Below the pieces are notes generated by a model that was not told the DNA's origin, did no database searches, and worked only from the letters and a program-made list of their open reading frames with translations. Positions 11,911 through 22,581 of a DNA stretch of 64,000 nucleotides are shown here, piece by piece. The DNA comes from Kosakonia arachidis (lineage in GTDB: Bacteria > Pseudomonadota > Gammaproteobacteria > Enterobacterales > Enterobacteriaceae). Both the position numbers and the translations under genes were made by a program. The DNA lies in NCBI RefSeq assembly GCF_900116535.1, contig NZ_FPAU01000004.1, positions 530,824-594,823 on the forward strand, given 5' to 3'. Numbering within the stretch: the first letter of the stretch is position 1; each line of letters begins with the position of its first letter.

Positions 11911-11942
11911 CCCACATACTCATTACGATGAACAGTTGCATT

Positions 11943-12887
11943 ATGTTACATAAAAATACGCTTCTTTGCGCAGCGCTTTCTGCTGCACTTCTCGTCGGTA
12001 CAGCACAAACCGCTAATGCTGCTGTGGTGGCTTCACTCAAACCGTTGGGTTTTATCGCTTCTGCCATTGCCGACGGGGTGACGACTACCGAAGTACTGCT
12101 GCCAGATGGTGCATCCGAGCATGATTATTCACTGCGTCCTTCAGATGTAAAACGCTTACAAAACGCGGACTTAGTTTTTTGGGTCGGACCGGAGATGGAA
12201 GCCTTTATGGCGCGGTCTGTACAACAAATCCCTGAGCAGAAACAGGTGACGATGGCCGGGCTTGCCGGTGTAAAACCGTTGCTGATGAAAGGGGCCGATG
12301 AAGACGAGCATGATCAGGGTGAAGAGCACCACGACGGCGAAAAAAGTGATGAACATCACCATCACGGCGATTACAACATGCATCTGTGGCTTTCTCCAGA
12401 GATTGCACGGCTGTCGGCGGTTGCAATCCACGATAAATTAGTGGAAGTTATGCCGCAAAGTCGAGCCAAGCTTGACGCCAACTTGCAGGCCTTTGAGGCA
12501 TCATTAGCCCAGGCGGATAAGCAAGCTGGTAACGAGCTGGCACCGCTGAAAGGGAAGGGGTATTTCGTTTTTCATGACGCCTACGGCTACTTTGAAAGGC
12601 ACTACGGGCTGACCCCATTGGGGCACTTTACCGTCAATCCCGAAATTCAGCCGGGTGCGCAGCGTTTACATGAAATCAGAACACAGTTGGTTGAGCAAAA
12701 AGCCACGTGCGTTTTTGCTGAGCCGCAGTTCAGGCCAGCGGTCGTTGAAGCTGTTGCCAGAGGGACATCCGTTCGAATGGGAACGTTGGATCCACTTGGA
12801 ATCAGTATCAAGTTAGGCAAAGAGAGCTATCCGCAGTTCCTTGCCCAACTGACTCACCAGTATGCGAGCTGCCTGAAAGGAGAATAA
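11943..12887 (+). CDS. znuA: periplasmic zinc-binding protein ZnuA
   Basis: 314 residues from [13 protein letters not shown] signal peptide ends near TANA-AVV (about residue 25). ZnuA captures Zn2+ in the periplasm for ZnuBC. Conserved ligands: Glu/His in [15 protein letters not shown], His in NMHLWLSPE, His in [11 protein letters not shown]. Between them is the charged His-rich loop ([19 protein letters not shown], then HHHH) that marks zinc-specific members. An ATG 15 bases upstream (11928) is in frame; the shorter form matches the E. coli start. Confidence 0.96.
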   Translation: MLHKNTLLCAALSAALLVGTAQTANAAVVASLKPLGFIASAIADGVTTTEVLLPDGASEHDYSLRPSDVKRLQNADLVFWVGPEMEAFMARSVQQIPEQKQVTMAGLAGVKPLLMKGADEDEHDQGEEHHDGEKSDEHHHHGDYNMHLWLSPEIARLSAVAIHDKLVEVMPQSRAKLDANLQAFEASLAQADKQAGNELAPLKGKGYFVFHDAYGYFERHYGLTPLGHFTVNPEIQPGAQRLHEIRTQLVEQKATCVFAEPQFRPAVVEAVARGTSVRMGTLDPLGISIKLGKESYPQFLAQLTHQYASCLKGE

Positions 12888-12902
12888 CGAGGAAGTGAAT
12901 AC

Positions 12903-14228
12903 GTGCAACAGATAGCCCGCTCTGTCGCCCTGGCATTTAACAGCCTGCCACGACCCCACCGTGTCATGCTGGGGTCGCTTACAGTTCTCACACTCACGGT
13001 CGCTGTCTGGCGGCCTTACGTTTATCACCCCGAAGCCACAACCCCAATCGTGAAAGCGATTGAACTGCCGAAAAATGAAATCCGCTCGTTGCTGCCGGAA
13101 GCCAGCGAACCTATCGATCAAACCACTTCTGATGATGTGGATGATATCCCGCAAGATGAACTGGATGATAAAACCGCTAATGACGTTGGCGTTCACGAAT
13201 ATGTGGTTTCTACCGGTGATACGCTCAGCAGTATCCTCAACCAGTACGGCATTGATATGGGCGATATCAGCCAGCTAGCTGCGGCCGATAAGGAACTGCG
13301 TAATCTGAAGATAGGTCAACAACTTTCATGGACGCTCACCGCGGATGGCGATCTTCAGCGCCTGACGTGGGAGATGTCCCGCCGCGAAACCCGCACGTAT
13401 GACCGCGTAGATGGCGGGTTTAAAATGAGCAGCGAGATGCAGCAGGGAGACTGGGTCAATTCAGTGATGAAAGGCACGGTTGGTGCCAGCTTCGTCGCCA
13501 GCGCTCGTGACGCCGGTTTAACCAGTGCTGAAGTAAGCTCCGTGATCAAAGCGATGCAGTGGCAGATGGATTTCCGCAAGCTGAAAAAAGGCGATGAATT
13601 TTCCGTGTTGATGTCCCGCGAAATGCTGGAGGGTAAGCAGGAACAGAGCCAGTTAGTCGGCGTTCACCTTCGTTCTGACGGAAAAGATTACTACGCCATT
13701 CGCGCCGAAGACGGCAAATTTTACGATCGCAATGGTAGCGGGCTGGCAAAAGGTTTTATGCGCTTTCCGACAGCGAAACAGTTTCGCGTCTCGTCAAACT
13801 TTGATCCACGCCGTCTGAATCCGGTTACCGGACGCATTGCACCGCACAAAGGCGTCGATTTTGCTCTGCCGCAAGGTACGCCGGTGCTTGCTGTTGGCGA
13901 TGGTGAAGTTGTGGTGGCGAAACGAAGTGGTGCAGCGGGAAACTACATTGCTATCCGCCATGGGCGTACTTACACAACCCGTTACATGCATCTGCGTAAA
14001 TTGCTGGTAAAAGCGGGTCAGAAAGTGAAGCGCGGCGATCGTATCGCTTTGTCAGGTAACACCGGACGTTCTACCGGGCCGCATTTGCACTATGAAATGT
14101 GGATAAACCAACAGGCTGTCAACCCGTTAACGGCAAAACTGCCACGCACTGAAGGGCTGACCGGTTCGGATCGTACGGATTATTTGACGCAGGTGAAAGA
14201 AGTTATCCCGCAATTGCGTTTTGACTGA
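12903..14228 (+). CDS. mepM: murein DD-endopeptidase MepM
   Basis: 441 residues, GTG start. The membrane anchor is near residues 20-38; the LysM domain (HEYVVSTGDTLSSILNQYG) is near 98; the M23/LytM domain occupies the last 150 residues with zinc ligands in APHKGVDFALP and GPHLHYEMW. The enzyme cuts meso-DAP-D-Ala crosslinks so that new glycan strands can be inserted during elongation. It starts 15 bp after znuA, so zinc status may influence this zinc enzyme through read-through. Confidence 0.97.
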   Translation: MQQIARSVALAFNSLPRPHRVMLGSLTVLTLTVAVWRPYVYHPEATTPIVKAIELPKNEIRSLLPEASEPIDQTTSDDVDDIPQDELDDKTANDVGVHEYVVSTGDTLSSILNQYGIDMGDISQLAAADKELRNLKIGQQLSWTLTADGDLQRLTWEMSRRETRTYDRVDGGFKMSSEMQQGDWVNSVMKGTVGASFVASARDAGLTSAEVSSVIKAMQWQMDFRKLKKGDEFSVLMSREMLEGKQEQSQLVGVHLRSDGKDYYAIRAEDGKFYDRNGSGLAKGFMRFPTAKQFRVSSNFDPRRLNPVTGRIAPHKGVDFALPQGTPVLAVGDGEVVVAKRSGAAGNYIAIRHGRTYTTRYMHLRKLLVKAGQKVKRGDRIALSGNTGRSTGPHLHYEMWINQQAVNPLTAKLPRTEGLTGSDRTDYLTQVKEVIPQLRFD

Positions 14229-14250
14229 TTCGCTTAATAAATATGCGTTC

Positions 14251-14284
14251 AAAGCCGGTGCCTGTTACGCGCCGGCTTTTTCTT
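14251..14284 (+). terminator. terminator after mepM
   Basis: AAAGCCGG / CCGGCTTT arms around a 13-base loop, with a T-rich tail, 22 bp after the mepM stop. Confidence 0.85.
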
Positions 14285-14358
14285 TTGTGCGAAAGATAAC
14301 GCCTCGCTACACTATCTCCTTATTCTGAGTGACTTGATTTCTGGCTTGCGGACGATGC

Positions 14359-15330
14359 ATGGAAACGAAAAAAAATAACAGCGAATATATTCCGGAGTTC
14401 GAAAGTGAATTCCGTCACCCGCGCAACTGGGGCGCATGGCTGGGCGTACTGGCATTTGCTGGTGTAGCGCTGGTTCCTCCGTCGGTACGCGATCCCCTGT
14501 TGGGAAAACTGGGTCGTCTGGCCGGAAGATTTGGCAAAAGCGCGCGTCGTCGCGCGCAGATCAATTTGCTCTATTGTTTTCCTGAAAAAAGCGAAGCCGA
14601 AAGGGAAGCCATCATAGATGACATGTTTGCTACTGCGCCACAGGCAATGGCCATGATGGCGGAGCTGGCGATCTGTGGGCCGGAAAAGGTATTACCGCGC
14701 ATTGAGTGGCAGGGCAAAGAGATTATTGATGAATTGCAACGTAACAACGAGAAAGTGATTTTTCTCGTGCCACACGGTTGGGGCGTGGATATTCCGGCGA
14801 TGCTGATGGCTTCGCAGGGGCAGCAGATGGCTGCCATGTTCCATAATCAAGGCAATAAAGTCTTTGATTATGTCTGGAATACCGTGCGTCGTCGTTTTGG
14901 TGGGCGTTTGCATGCGCGCAACGATGGTATTAAGCCTTTTATCCAGTCAGTGCGCCAGGGTTACTGGGGCTACTATCTGCCGGATCAGGATCATGGTGCG
15001 GAGCACAGCGAGTTTGTCGATTTTTTTGCCACCTACAAAGCAACACTTCCGGCTATTGGCCGCCTGATGAAAGTCTGTCGCGCACGTGTTATACCGCTGT
15101 TCCCGGTCTATGATGCCAGAACCCATCGTCTGATTATCCAGGTGCGGCCGCCGATGGATGATTTGCTAACAGCGGATGACAACACGATTGCCCGGCGCAT
15201 GAATGAAGAGGTTGAGGTGTTTGTCGCGCCTCGTCTGGAGCAGTACACCTGGATCCTGAAGTTGCTGAAAACGCGCAAACCCGGTGAAACAGAGCCTTAT
15301 AAACGCAATGAACTGTTTCCGAAGAAATAA
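14359..15330 (+). CDS. lpxM: lipid A myristoyltransferase LpxM (MsbB)
   Basis: 323 residues, the E. coli length. LpxM adds the last secondary acyl chain (myristate) to Kdo2-lipid A at the inner membrane. The acyltransferase HX4D motif is His139-Gly-Trp-Gly-Val-Asp144 in VPHGWGVDIP. A membrane-associated segment is near residues 25-42. The ATG has no strong Shine-Dalgarno. Followed by an unusual structured spacer before the convergent pykA. Confidence 0.97.
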   Translation: METKKNNSEYIPEFESEFRHPRNWGAWLGVLAFAGVALVPPSVRDPLLGKLGRLAGRFGKSARRRAQINLLYCFPEKSEAEREAIIDDMFATAPQAMAMMAELAICGPEKVLPRIEWQGKEIIDELQRNNEKVIFLVPHGWGVDIPAMLMASQGQQMAAMFHNQGNKVFDYVWNTVRRRFGGRLHARNDGIKPFIQSVRQGYWGYYLPDQDHGAEHSEFVDFFATYKATLPAIGRLMKVCRARVIPLFPVYDARTHRLIIQVRPPMDDLLTADDNTIARRMNEEVEVFVAPRLEQYTWILKLLKTRKPGETEPYKRNELFPKK

Positions 15331-15512
15331 AAAGGCCTCTTCAGCGAAATTATATCCGTCAGTTAAGCATTTTAATGAATATAAATTCATCATTATGCTT
15401 AGGGGAAAACGAAGGAATCAGGTTTTCAACCCTGTTTTACTTCATCAGAAGCCCGAATTCTCGGGCTTCATTTCCTTAAGTGACCGGCATTATCTTCAGC
15501 GGGAGGCCTTTT
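15330..15512. repeat. structured spacer with long inverted ends (lpxM-pykA)
   Basis: About 180 bp bounded by perfect ten-base inverted arms AAAAGGCCTC (15330-15339) and GAGGCCTTTT (15503-15512). Each arm is next to a copy of TTCAGCG. Inside lie nested hairpins: TAAGCAT/ATGCTTA enclosing TGAAT-ataa-ATTCA, and AAGCCCGA-attc-TCGGGCTT (15449-15468). It may act as a bidirectional terminator for the convergent genes or be a small palindromic repeat. No known family was recognised. Confidence 0.45.
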
Positions 15513-15526
15513 GTTCTGTTTGCTGA

Positions 15527-16969
15527 TTATTCGACAGTCAGAATTCGCGTGGTGTTGGTGCTGCCCACAGTGCTCATCACGTCACCCTGCGTCACGATCA
15601 CCAGATCACCGGAAAGCAGGTAGCCTTTGTCACGCAGCAGGTTAACGGCATCGTTAGCTGCTGCTACGCCTTCATTAACGCTGTCGAAGTATACCGGCGT
15701 TACGCCACGGTAGAGCGCTGTCAGGTTCAGGGTTCGCTCATGGCGGGAGAGGGCGAAAATTGGCAGACCGGAACTGATACGTGAGGTCATCAGGGCGGTG
15801 CGTCCAGATTCGGTCATGGAGATGATAGCGGTTACACCTTTCAGGTGGTTGGCCGCATACATCGCCGACATCGCGATTGCTTCTTCTACGTTGTCGAACT
15901 GAATATCGAGGCGGTGTTTAGAGACATTGATGCTTGGGATCTTTTCCGCGCCCAGACAAACGCGCGCCATTGCCGCTACTGTTTCAGACGGATACTGACC
16001 GGCAGCGGTTTCCGCCGAGAGCATCACGGCATCTGTACCGTCTAGCACGGCGTTAGCTACGTCCATCACTTCTGCACGGGTTGGCATCGGGTTGGTGATC
16101 ATCGACTCCATCATCTGCGTGGCGGTGATCACCGCACGGTTCAGTTGACGGGCACGGCGAATCAGCGCTTTCTGAATACCGACCAGTTCCGGATCGCCGA
16201 TTTCAACGCCGAGATCGCCGCGGGCGACCATCACGACATCAGAAGCAAGGATCACATCGTCCATCGCGTCCTGATCGCAAACAGCTTCCGCACGCTCGAC
16301 TTTCGCTACGATCTTCGCATCGCAACCTGCATCGCGTGCCAGACGGCGGGCGTAATTCAGGTCTTCGCCGCAACGCGGGAAAGAGACAGCCAGATAATCA
16401 ACGCCGATCAGCGCTGCAGTAACGATATCCGCTTTGTCTTTCTCAGTCAGGGCTTCAGCGGAGAGACCGCCGCCCAGCTTGTTGATGCCTTTGTTGTTGG
16501 AGAGCGGTCCGCCGACAGTCACTTCGGTGAACACTTTCATACCCTGAACTTCCAGTACTTTCAGCTGTACGCGACCATCGTCGAGCAACAGGATATCGCC
16601 CGTCACCACGTCGGCTGGCAGGCCTTTATAATCGATGCCGACTTTTTCCTTGTCGCCTTCGCCTTTACCCAGGTTAGCATCGAGAAGGAATTTATCGCCA
16701 ACGTTCAGGAAAACTTTGCCTTCCTTGAAGGTGGAAACGCGAATTTTGGGACCCTGCAAATCGCCAAGGATAGCAACATGACGTCCCAGTTTTGCCGCAA
16801 TCTCACGCACCTTATCTGCACGTAATTTATGATCTTCAGGTGTTCCGTGTGAGAAGTTCATACGCACCACGTTAGCGCCAGCAGCGATAACCTTCTCAAG
16901 GTTGTTATCGCGGTCAGTAGCCGGGCCTAAGGTGGTTACGATTTTGGTCCTGCGAAGCCTTCTGGACAT
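15527..16969 (-). CDS. pykA: pyruvate kinase II
   Basis: 480 residues from [19 protein letters not shown]; the open frame continues eight codons upstream but this start matches the family. PykA makes pyruvate and ATP from phosphoenolpyruvate and is the AMP-activated isozyme in enterics. Visible sites: the substrate-binding [10 protein letters not shown], the K+/Mg2+ segment [10 protein letters not shown], the catalytic Lys in [10 protein letters not shown], and [11 protein letters not shown] with [10 protein letters not shown]. It lies leftward of hexR, whose product controls central carbon genes. Confidence 0.98.
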   Translation of the reverse strand: MSRRLRRTKIVTTLGPATDRDNNLEKVIAAGANVVRMNFSHGTPEDHKLRADKVREIAAKLGRHVAILGDLQGPKIRVSTFKEGKVFLNVGDKFLLDANLGKGEGDKEKVGIDYKGLPADVVTGDILLLDDGRVQLKVLEVQGMKVFTEVTVGGPLSNNKGINKLGGGLSAEALTEKDKADIVTAALIGVDYLAVSFPRCGEDLNYARRLARDAGCDAKIVAKVERAEAVCDQDAMDDVILASDVVMVARGDLGVEIGDPELVGIQKALIRRARQLNRAVITATQMMESMITNPMPTRAEVMDVANAVLDGTDAVMLSAETAAGQYPSETVAAMARVCLGAEKIPSINVSKHRLDIQFDNVEEAIAMSAMYAANHLKGVTAIISMTESGRTALMTSRISSGLPIFALSRHERTLNLTALYRGVTPVYFDSVNEGVAAANDAVNLLRDKGYLLSGDLVIVTQGDVMSTVGSTNTTRILTVE

Positions 16970-17095
16970 GTAATACTCCGTTGACTGAAACAACTTGGTG
17001 TTGCGTGAACATGAATTCGGCCATTTAGCGCCCCGCTGTGAAGGGCAATGCGCCTGACCGAACAGCGTAAGAGGTTACCGCTTTGTTATTAACTA

Positions 17096-17965
17096 TTAGT
17101 GGTTATCGCTTTTGATAAGCAGCTCCTTATCAAAGCGCGATTCTTTCAGCGCTTCTTTGACTCGCTTCAAGTTATCCCTGAATTTTGCGCCGCGGCGTAA
17201 GGTAAAACCGGTGGCCAGCACGTCAATGACGGTCAGTTGCGCAAGTCGGGAAACCATGGGCATATAAATATCAGTATCTTCCGGTACATCAAGCGTGATA
17301 GCAAGCGTGGCCTCGCGCGCAAGCGGCGTCCCTGCAGATGTCAGGGCAATTACCATGGCGTCGTTTTCACGCGCCAGTTGCGCAAGTTCAACGAGGTTTT
17401 TTGTTCTTCCGGTATGGGAAATCAGCACAACCACGTCATCATCGCTACAATTCATACAACTCATGCGTTGCAGCACGATGTCGTCTGAGTAAATCACCGG
17501 TACGTTGAAGCGGAAAAATTTGTTCATGGCGTCGTGCGCAACGGCGGCAGACGAGCCGAGACCGAAAAATGAGATTTTTTTCGCCTGGGTTAACAGATCG
17601 ACGGCGCGATTGACGGCAGCCATATCCAGTGACTGCCGGACATGATCGAGGCTGGCCATTGCCGACTCAAAGATTTTTCCGGTATAGGCTTCTACGCTGT
17701 CATCTTCGTCAACATTTCGATTAACATAGGGCGTTCCATTGGCGAGACTTTGCGCCAGATGCAACTTGAAGTCCGGGAAACCACGAGTATCAAGGCTGCG
17801 GCAAAAACGGTTCACCGTCGGTTCACTGACGTCTGCTTCCTGTGCCAGCGCAGCGATGCTGGAGTGGATGGCCTGGTCCGGAGCGGCGAGGATGACTTCC
17901 GCGACCTTCCGTTCAGATTTGCTAAGATGTTCCAGCCGTGACTGGATTTTTTCCAGCATATTCAT
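17096..17965 (-). CDS. hexR: HexR, RpiR-family carbon regulator
   Basis: 289 residues. The amino RpiR helix-turn-helix (about residues 1-77; VSEPTVNRFCRSLDTRGFPDFK) is followed by a SIS sugar-phosphate-binding domain (FFGLGSSAAVAHDAMNKF, then VLISHTGRTKNLVELA). HexR senses 2-keto-3-deoxy-6-phosphogluconate, the Entner-Doudoroff intermediate, and represses zwf, edd-eda and related genes. It is divergent from zwf, and a perfect HexR site sits in that spacer. Confidence 0.97.
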   Translation of the reverse strand: MNMLEKIQSRLEHLSKSERKVAEVILAAPDQAIHSSIAALAQEADVSEPTVNRFCRSLDTRGFPDFKLHLAQSLANGTPYVNRNVDEDDSVEAYTGKIFESAMASLDHVRQSLDMAAVNRAVDLLTQAKKISFFGLGSSAAVAHDAMNKFFRFNVPVIYSDDIVLQRMSCMNCSDDDVVVLISHTGRTKNLVELAQLARENDAMVIALTSAGTPLAREATLAITLDVPEDTDIYMPMVSRLAQLTVIDVLATGFTLRRGAKFRDNLKRVKEALKESRFDKELLIKSDNH

Positions 17966-18246
17966 GGGTTATAAAGCGCTCATGGTGAAACGATTACACT
18001 GTTAGATGGAATCGTAATGCGTTTTAATCAGATATTAACCCCGCGGGAAGCAGAAAGGTAAGTGATGATGAGAAATGATGTTGTTTTTTTTCATTACATG
18101 ATCAGAGTCAGATTTTATCGTTTGTTTCCAGGGCAAATATCCGGCTTTTTCAGGGCGAAATAACAGATTTTATGTCACAACAAAATAACGCACGTCCTGA
18201 CAATGCGTAACAGTTTCGGGAATTACGTAAACGCAGTACAGTGTAC

Positions 18247-18261
18247 TGTAATAAAATTACA
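18247..18261 (+). promoter_or_regulatory. HexR operator before zwf
   Basis: TGTAATAAAATTACA is a perfect palindrome (TGTAAT-AAA-ATTACA) matching the gammaproteobacterial HexR motif as recalled. It lies about 48 bp before the zwf ATG, next to candidate promoter hexamers, so KDPG-free HexR should block zwf. The rest of the 343-bp hexR-zwf spacer shows no further operator I can defend; a SoxS-type box was looked for and not convincing. Confidence 0.8.
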
Positions 18262-18308
18262 ACCAGGGCCTGGCTAACGCTCCAGGACAGCCAACTGAGG
18301 AGATTGAC

Positions 18309-19784
18309 ATGGCGGTAGTACAAACAGCCCAGGCGTGTGACCTGGTCATTTTCGGCGCGAAAGGTGACCTCGCGCGCCGAAAATTGCTGCCTTCACTGTA
18401 TCAACTGGAAAAAGCGGGCCAGATCCATCCGGATACACGTATCCTGGGGGTTGGTCGCGCCGAGTGGGATAAGGAAGCCTATACCAAGGTTGTTCGTGAA
18501 GCGCTTGAAACCTTCATGAAGGAAAAAATTGACGAAAGTCTGTGGGATAAGCTAAGTGGTCGTCTGGATTTTTGCAATCTGGATGTTAACGAAACCTCCG
18601 CATTCAAACGTCTTGGCGCGATGCTGGACCAGAAAAATCGTACTACAATCAATTATTTTGCCATGCCACCGAGCACCTTTGGGGCCATCTGTAAGGGGCT
18701 GGGTGAAGCCAAACTGAACGCGAAACCGGCGCGTGTTGTGATGGAAAAGCCGCTGGGTACATCGCTTGCAACATCACGGGAAATTAACGACCAGGTGGGT
18801 GAGTTTTTCGAAGAGTGCCAGGTATACCGCATCGACCATTATTTGGGTAAGGAGACGGTACTTAACCTGCTGGCACTGCGTTTTGCCAACGCCTTGTTTG
18901 TTAACAACTGGGACAACCGCACCATCGATCACGTGGAAATTACCGTGGCGGAAGAGGTCGGTATCGAAGGCCGGTGGGGCTATTTTGACCAGGCCGGGCA
19001 GATGCGCGACATGATCCAAAACCACCTGTTGCAGATCCTCTGCATGATTGCCATGTCGCCGCCGTCCGATCTGACCGCGGACAGTATTCGTGATGAAAAA
19101 GTGAAAGTGCTGAAATCATTGCGCCGCATCGATCGTGCCAACGTGCGCGAAAAAACCGTGCGTGGCCAGTACACCGCCGGGTTTGCGCAAGGCAAAAAAG
19201 TGCCGGGTTATCTGGAAGAAGAGGGGGCGAACAAATCCAGTAATACCGAAACGTTCGTCGCTATCCGAGTCGATATCGATAACTGGCGCTGGGCTGGCGT
19301 GCCGTTCTATCTGCGCACCGGTAAACGTCTGCCAACCAAATGTTCAGAAGTTGTGGTCTACTTTAAAACGCCAGAGCTGAACCTGTTCAAAGAGTCCTGG
19401 CAGGATCTGCCGCAGAACAAACTGACCATTCGCCTGCAACCGGATGAAGGTGTGGATATTCAGGTGCTTAACAAGGTTCCTGGCCTGGATCATAAACACA
19501 ACCTGCAAATTACTAAACTCGACCTGAGCTACTCCGAGACCTTTAATCAAACGCATCTTGCTGATGCTTACGAGCGCCTTCTGCTGGAAACTATGCGTGG
19601 TATTCAGGCCCTGTTCGTGCGTCGTGATGAAGTGGAAGAAGCCTGGAAATGGGTCGATTCCATCACCGAAGCGTGGGCAGCAGACAACGATGCGCCGAAA
19701 CCGTATCAGGCGGGTACCTGGGGACCTGTTGCATCGGTGGCGATGATCACCCGCGATGGCCGTTCATGGAACGAGTTTGAATAA
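18309..19784 (+). CDS. zwf: glucose-6-phosphate 1-dehydrogenase
   Basis: 491 residues. Oxidises glucose 6-phosphate to 6-phosphogluconolactone with NADP+, entry to the pentose phosphate and Entner-Doudoroff routes. The Rossmann motif is [19 protein letters not shown] (residues 13-31); the active-site signature is [11 protein letters not shown] with catalytic His nearby (about 175-185); EKPLG is conserved around 150. Upstream lies the HexR operator and downstream a strong terminator, so it is a single-gene unit. Confidence 0.98.
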   Translation: MAVVQTAQACDLVIFGAKGDLARRKLLPSLYQLEKAGQIHPDTRILGVGRAEWDKEAYTKVVREALETFMKEKIDESLWDKLSGRLDFCNLDVNETSAFKRLGAMLDQKNRTTINYFAMPPSTFGAICKGLGEAKLNAKPARVVMEKPLGTSLATSREINDQVGEFFEECQVYRIDHYLGKETVLNLLALRFANALFVNNWDNRTIDHVEITVAEEVGIEGRWGYFDQAGQMRDMIQNHLLQILCMIAMSPPSDLTADSIRDEKVKVLKSLRRIDRANVREKTVRGQYTAGFAQGKKVPGYLEEEGANKSSNTETFVAIRVDIDNWRWAGVPFYLRTGKRLPTKCSEVVVYFKTPELNLFKESWQDLPQNKLTIRLQPDEGVDIQVLNKVPGLDHKHNLQITKLDLSYSETFNQTHLADAYERLLLETMRGIQALFVRRDEVEEAWKWVDSITEAWAADNDAPKPYQAGTWGPVASVAMITRDGRSWNEFE

Positions 19785-19808
19785 TTTTCTGGCGGGAAAT
19801 GTTATCTC

Positions 19809-19824
19809 ATTTTACCGGTAACAT
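19809..19824 (+). promoter_or_regulatory. GntR-type operator upstream of edd-eda
   Basis: ATTTTACCGGTAACAT matches the GntR operator ATGTTACCGGTAACAT (recalled) at 15 of 16 positions. It lies between zwf and its terminator-like hairpin, about 200 bp before edd. In E. coli GntR represses edd-eda until gluconate is present; the same control is inferred here. Confidence 0.65.
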
Positions 19825-19863
19825 GATCTAACACAGATAACAGGATAATTTTTCACCTTTCAG

Positions 19864-19897
19864 GCCCCGACTGGATTCACCAGCGGGGCTTTTTTTA
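19864..19897 (+). terminator. terminator after zwf
   Basis: Arms GCCCCGaCTGG and CCAGcGGGGC around ATTCA, followed by TTTTTTT. It separates zwf from edd-eda. Confidence 0.85.
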
Positions 19898-20017
19898 TTA
19901 CACTGGCTGAAGCGATTTTGCCTTTGGGGCTTGGCGCTTCGGTGTTTACAGTCTGATAACTAAGGCTTATAGCATTGTTGACGCAGTCCCCCGGACAGAT
20001 AAATTTCAGGAGCACTT

Positions 20018-21829
20018 ATGAACCCAGCAATGTTACGCGTAACAAATCGTATTATTGAACGTTCGCGTGAAACCCGCTCAGCCTTCCTTGCACGCATCGA
20101 ACAGGCAAAAACAAACACCGTGCGCCGTTCCACACTGGCCTGCGGTAACCTGGCCCACGGATTTGCGGCCTGCCAGCCTGACGACAAAGCCTCCCTCAAA
20201 AGCATGTTGCGCAACAATATTGCCATTATCACTTCCTACAACGATATGCTTTCCGCTCACCAGCCTTACGAAGTGTATCCGGAGATTATCCGTAAAGCGT
20301 TGCATTCGGTGAACGCTGTGGGTCAGGTAGCGGGCGGTGTTCCGGCAATGTGCGACGGCGTAACCCAGGGGCAAGACGGTATGGAGCTCTCCCTGCTGAG
20401 CCGCGAAGTGATTGCGATGTCGGCTGCGGTGGGGCTTTCTCACAATATGTTTGACGGCGCGCTTTACCTGGGTGTATGCGATAAAATCGTCCCCGGGCTG
20501 GCCATGGCGGCGCTGTCATTTGGTCATTTACCTGCGTTGTTTATCCCGTCTGGTCCGATGGCGAGCGGTCTGGCAAATAAAGAGAAAGTAAGGATTCGCC
20601 AGCTTTATGCGGAAGGTAAAGTCGATCGTATGGCGCTGCTCGAATCAGAAGCGGCGTCATATCATGCCCCAGGTACCTGTACGTTTTACGGCACGGCAAA
20701 CACTAACCAGATGGTGATCGAGTTTATGGGTATGCAACTGCCTGGCTCATCGTTTATCCATCCAGATGCGCCTCTGCGTCGTGTACTGACTGAAGCTGCA
20801 GCCCGTCAGGTGACCCGCCTGACCGGCAATGGCAACGAGTGGATGCCGCTTGGTAAAATGATTGATGAAAAAGTCGTGGTTAACGGTATCGTCTCGCTGT
20901 TGGCGACAGGCGGCTCCACCAACCACACCATGCATCTTGTGGCGATGGCGCGTGCCGCAGGGATCATCATCAACTGGGATGATTTCTCTGATCTTTCTGA
21001 TGTGGTTCCGCTGCTGGCACGTCTTTACCCGAATGGCCCAGCGGACATTAACCACTTCCAGGCGGCTGGCGGTGTACCGGTGCTGATGCGTGAACTGCTG
21101 AAAGGCGGTCTCTTACATGAAGACGTTCACACCGTGGCGGGTTTTGGTCTGACGCGCTATACCCAGGAACCGTGGCTCAACAATGGCGAGCTGGATTGGC
21201 GTGACGGCGCGACCGCATCGCTGGATGCTAACGTCATTGCGACCATCGATCAGCCGTTCTCGAAACATGGCGGCACCAAAGTGCTGAGTGGCAATCTGGG
21301 GCGTGCGGTGATGAAAACCTCGGCGGTGCCGGTTGAAAATCAGATTATTGAAGCGCCAGCGGTGATTTTTGAAAGCCAGCATGATGTTTTACCGGCCTTC
21401 GAAGCAGGTCTGCTGGACCGTGATTGCGTGGTGGTTGTCCGTCATCAAGGGCCAAAAGCCAACGGCATGCCAGAATTACATAAACTCATGCCACCACTTG
21501 GTGTATTATTGGACCGCCGTTTCAAAATAGCACTAGTTACCGATGGACGGCTGTCAGGCGCATCAGGTAAAGTGCCATCGGCGATCCACGTTACACCAGA
21601 AGCATACGATGGCGGATTGCTGGCGAAAGTGCATGATGGCGATATTATCCGGGTTAACGGGCAGACAGGCGAGTTAACGCTGCTGGTTGATGACAACGAA
21701 CTTGCCGCACGTCAGCCGCATATTCCTGACCTGAGCGCGATGCGCGTGGGCACAGGCCGCGAATTGTTCGGCGCGCTGCGGGAGAAACTCTCCGGTGCGG
21801 AGCAGGGCGCAACCTGTATCACTTTTTAA
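20018..21829 (+). CDS. edd: phosphogluconate dehydratase
   Basis: 603 residues, IlvD/Edd family iron-sulfur dehydratase. Converts 6-phosphogluconate to 2-keto-3-deoxy-6-phosphogluconate. Conserved segments: [20 protein letters not shown] (cluster Cys around residue 112), [14 protein letters not shown] (second cluster Cys, about 221), and [23 protein letters not shown] near the end. First gene of edd-eda, about 37 bp before eda. Confidence 0.98.
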   Translation: MNPAMLRVTNRIIERSRETRSAFLARIEQAKTNTVRRSTLACGNLAHGFAACQPDDKASLKSMLRNNIAIITSYNDMLSAHQPYEVYPEIIRKALHSVNAVGQVAGGVPAMCDGVTQGQDGMELSLLSREVIAMSAAVGLSHNMFDGALYLGVCDKIVPGLAMAALSFGHLPALFIPSGPMASGLANKEKVRIRQLYAEGKVDRMALLESEAASYHAPGTCTFYGTANTNQMVIEFMGMQLPGSSFIHPDAPLRRVLTEAAARQVTRLTGNGNEWMPLGKMIDEKVVVNGIVSLLATGGSTNHTMHLVAMARAAGIIINWDDFSDLSDVVPLLARLYPNGPADINHFQAAGGVPVLMRELLKGGLLHEDVHTVAGFGLTRYTQEPWLNNGELDWRDGATASLDANVIATIDQPFSKHGGTKVLSGNLGRAVMKTSAVPVENQIIEAPAVIFESQHDVLPAFEAGLLDRDCVVVVRHQGPKANGMPELHKLMPPLGVLLDRRFKIALVTDGRLSGASGKVPSAIHVTPEAYDGGLLAKVHDGDIIRVNGQTGELTLLVDDNELAARQPHIPDLSAMRVGTGRELFGALREKLSGAEQGATCITF

Positions 21830-21866
21830 AACGATAAGATTTAGTTCTGGCGAGAGAAAAACTCTG

Positions 21867-22508
21867 ATGAAAAACTGGAAAACGAGCGCAGAAGCAATTC
21901 TGAAAACAGGTCCGGTAGTACCGGTGATTGTAGTGAACAAACTGGAACACGCTGTGCCGATGGCTAAAGCGTTGGTTGCTGGGGGTGTTCGCGTACTGGA
22001 AGTCACCCTACGTACAGCTTGTGCAATTGATGCTATCCGCGCTATCGCGAAAGAAGTGCCCGACGCAATCATCGGTGCCGGTACGGTACTGAACCCGCAG
22101 CAACTTGCGGAAGTCACTGCTGCTGGTGCGCAGTTCGCTATCAGCCCAGGCCTGACCGAGCAGCTGCTGAAAGCCGCGACCGAAGGTACAATCCCGCTGA
22201 TCCCGGGCATCAGTACCGTTTCTGAATTGATGCTGGGCATGGACTACGGTCTGAAAGAGTTCAAATTCTTCCCGGCGGAAGCAAACGGTGGTACTAAAGC
22301 GCTGCAGGCGATTGCGGGTCCGTTCTCTCAGGTTCGTTTCTGCCCGACAGGTGGAATCTCCCCGGCTAACTACCGTGATTACCTGGCACTGAAAAGCGTA
22401 CTGTGCATCGGCGGTTCCTGGCTGGTTCCGGCAGATGCGCTGGAAGCGGGTGATTACGATCGCATCACTAAACTGGCGCGCGAAGCAGTAGAAGGCGCGA
22501 AACAGTAA
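21867..22508 (+). CDS. eda: KDPG/KHG aldolase Eda
   Basis: 213 residues from [12 protein letters not shown]; an in-frame upstream extension overlaps edd and is not used. Class I aldolase (TIM barrel) that splits KDPG into pyruvate and glyceraldehyde 3-phosphate and also handles 4-hydroxy-2-oxoglutarate. Catalytic Glu is in VLEVTLRT (about 45), and the Schiff-base Lys is in [15 protein letters not shown] (about 133). Ends at tandem hairpins before the convergent purT. Confidence 0.98.
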   Translation: MKNWKTSAEAILKTGPVVPVIVVNKLEHAVPMAKALVAGGVRVLEVTLRTACAIDAIRAIAKEVPDAIIGAGTVLNPQQLAEVTAAGAQFAISPGLTEQLLKAATEGTIPLIPGISTVSELMLGMDYGLKEFKFFPAEANGGTKALQAIAGPFSQVRFCPTGGISPANYRDYLALKSVLCIGGSWLVPADALEAGDYDRITKLAREAVEGAKQ

Positions 22509-22545
22509 TCTGGCGGGTGGATATTTACCCGCCTTGTGCAGAAAG

Positions 22546-22581
22546 GCCCGGCAGGCGATGAGCGCCTCCGGGCTTTTTTTT
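22546..22581 (+). terminator. terminator after eda
   Basis: A strong hairpin GCCCGGcaggcg / gcgcctCCGGGC with an ATGA loop and eight T residues, ending at the purT stop codon. A weaker hairpin GGCGGGT/ACCCGCC (22512-22533) precedes it, so the eda 3' end carries two stems in tandem. Confidence 0.88.

Noticed and set aside
16145-16825. 226-codon forward frame inside pykA
   Set aside because: Antisense to pyruvate kinase; composition typical of a shadow frame.
18170-18225. SoxS/MarA box upstream of zwf
   Set aside because: AACGCACGTCCTGACAATG keeps the GCAC core but misses most other consensus positions.
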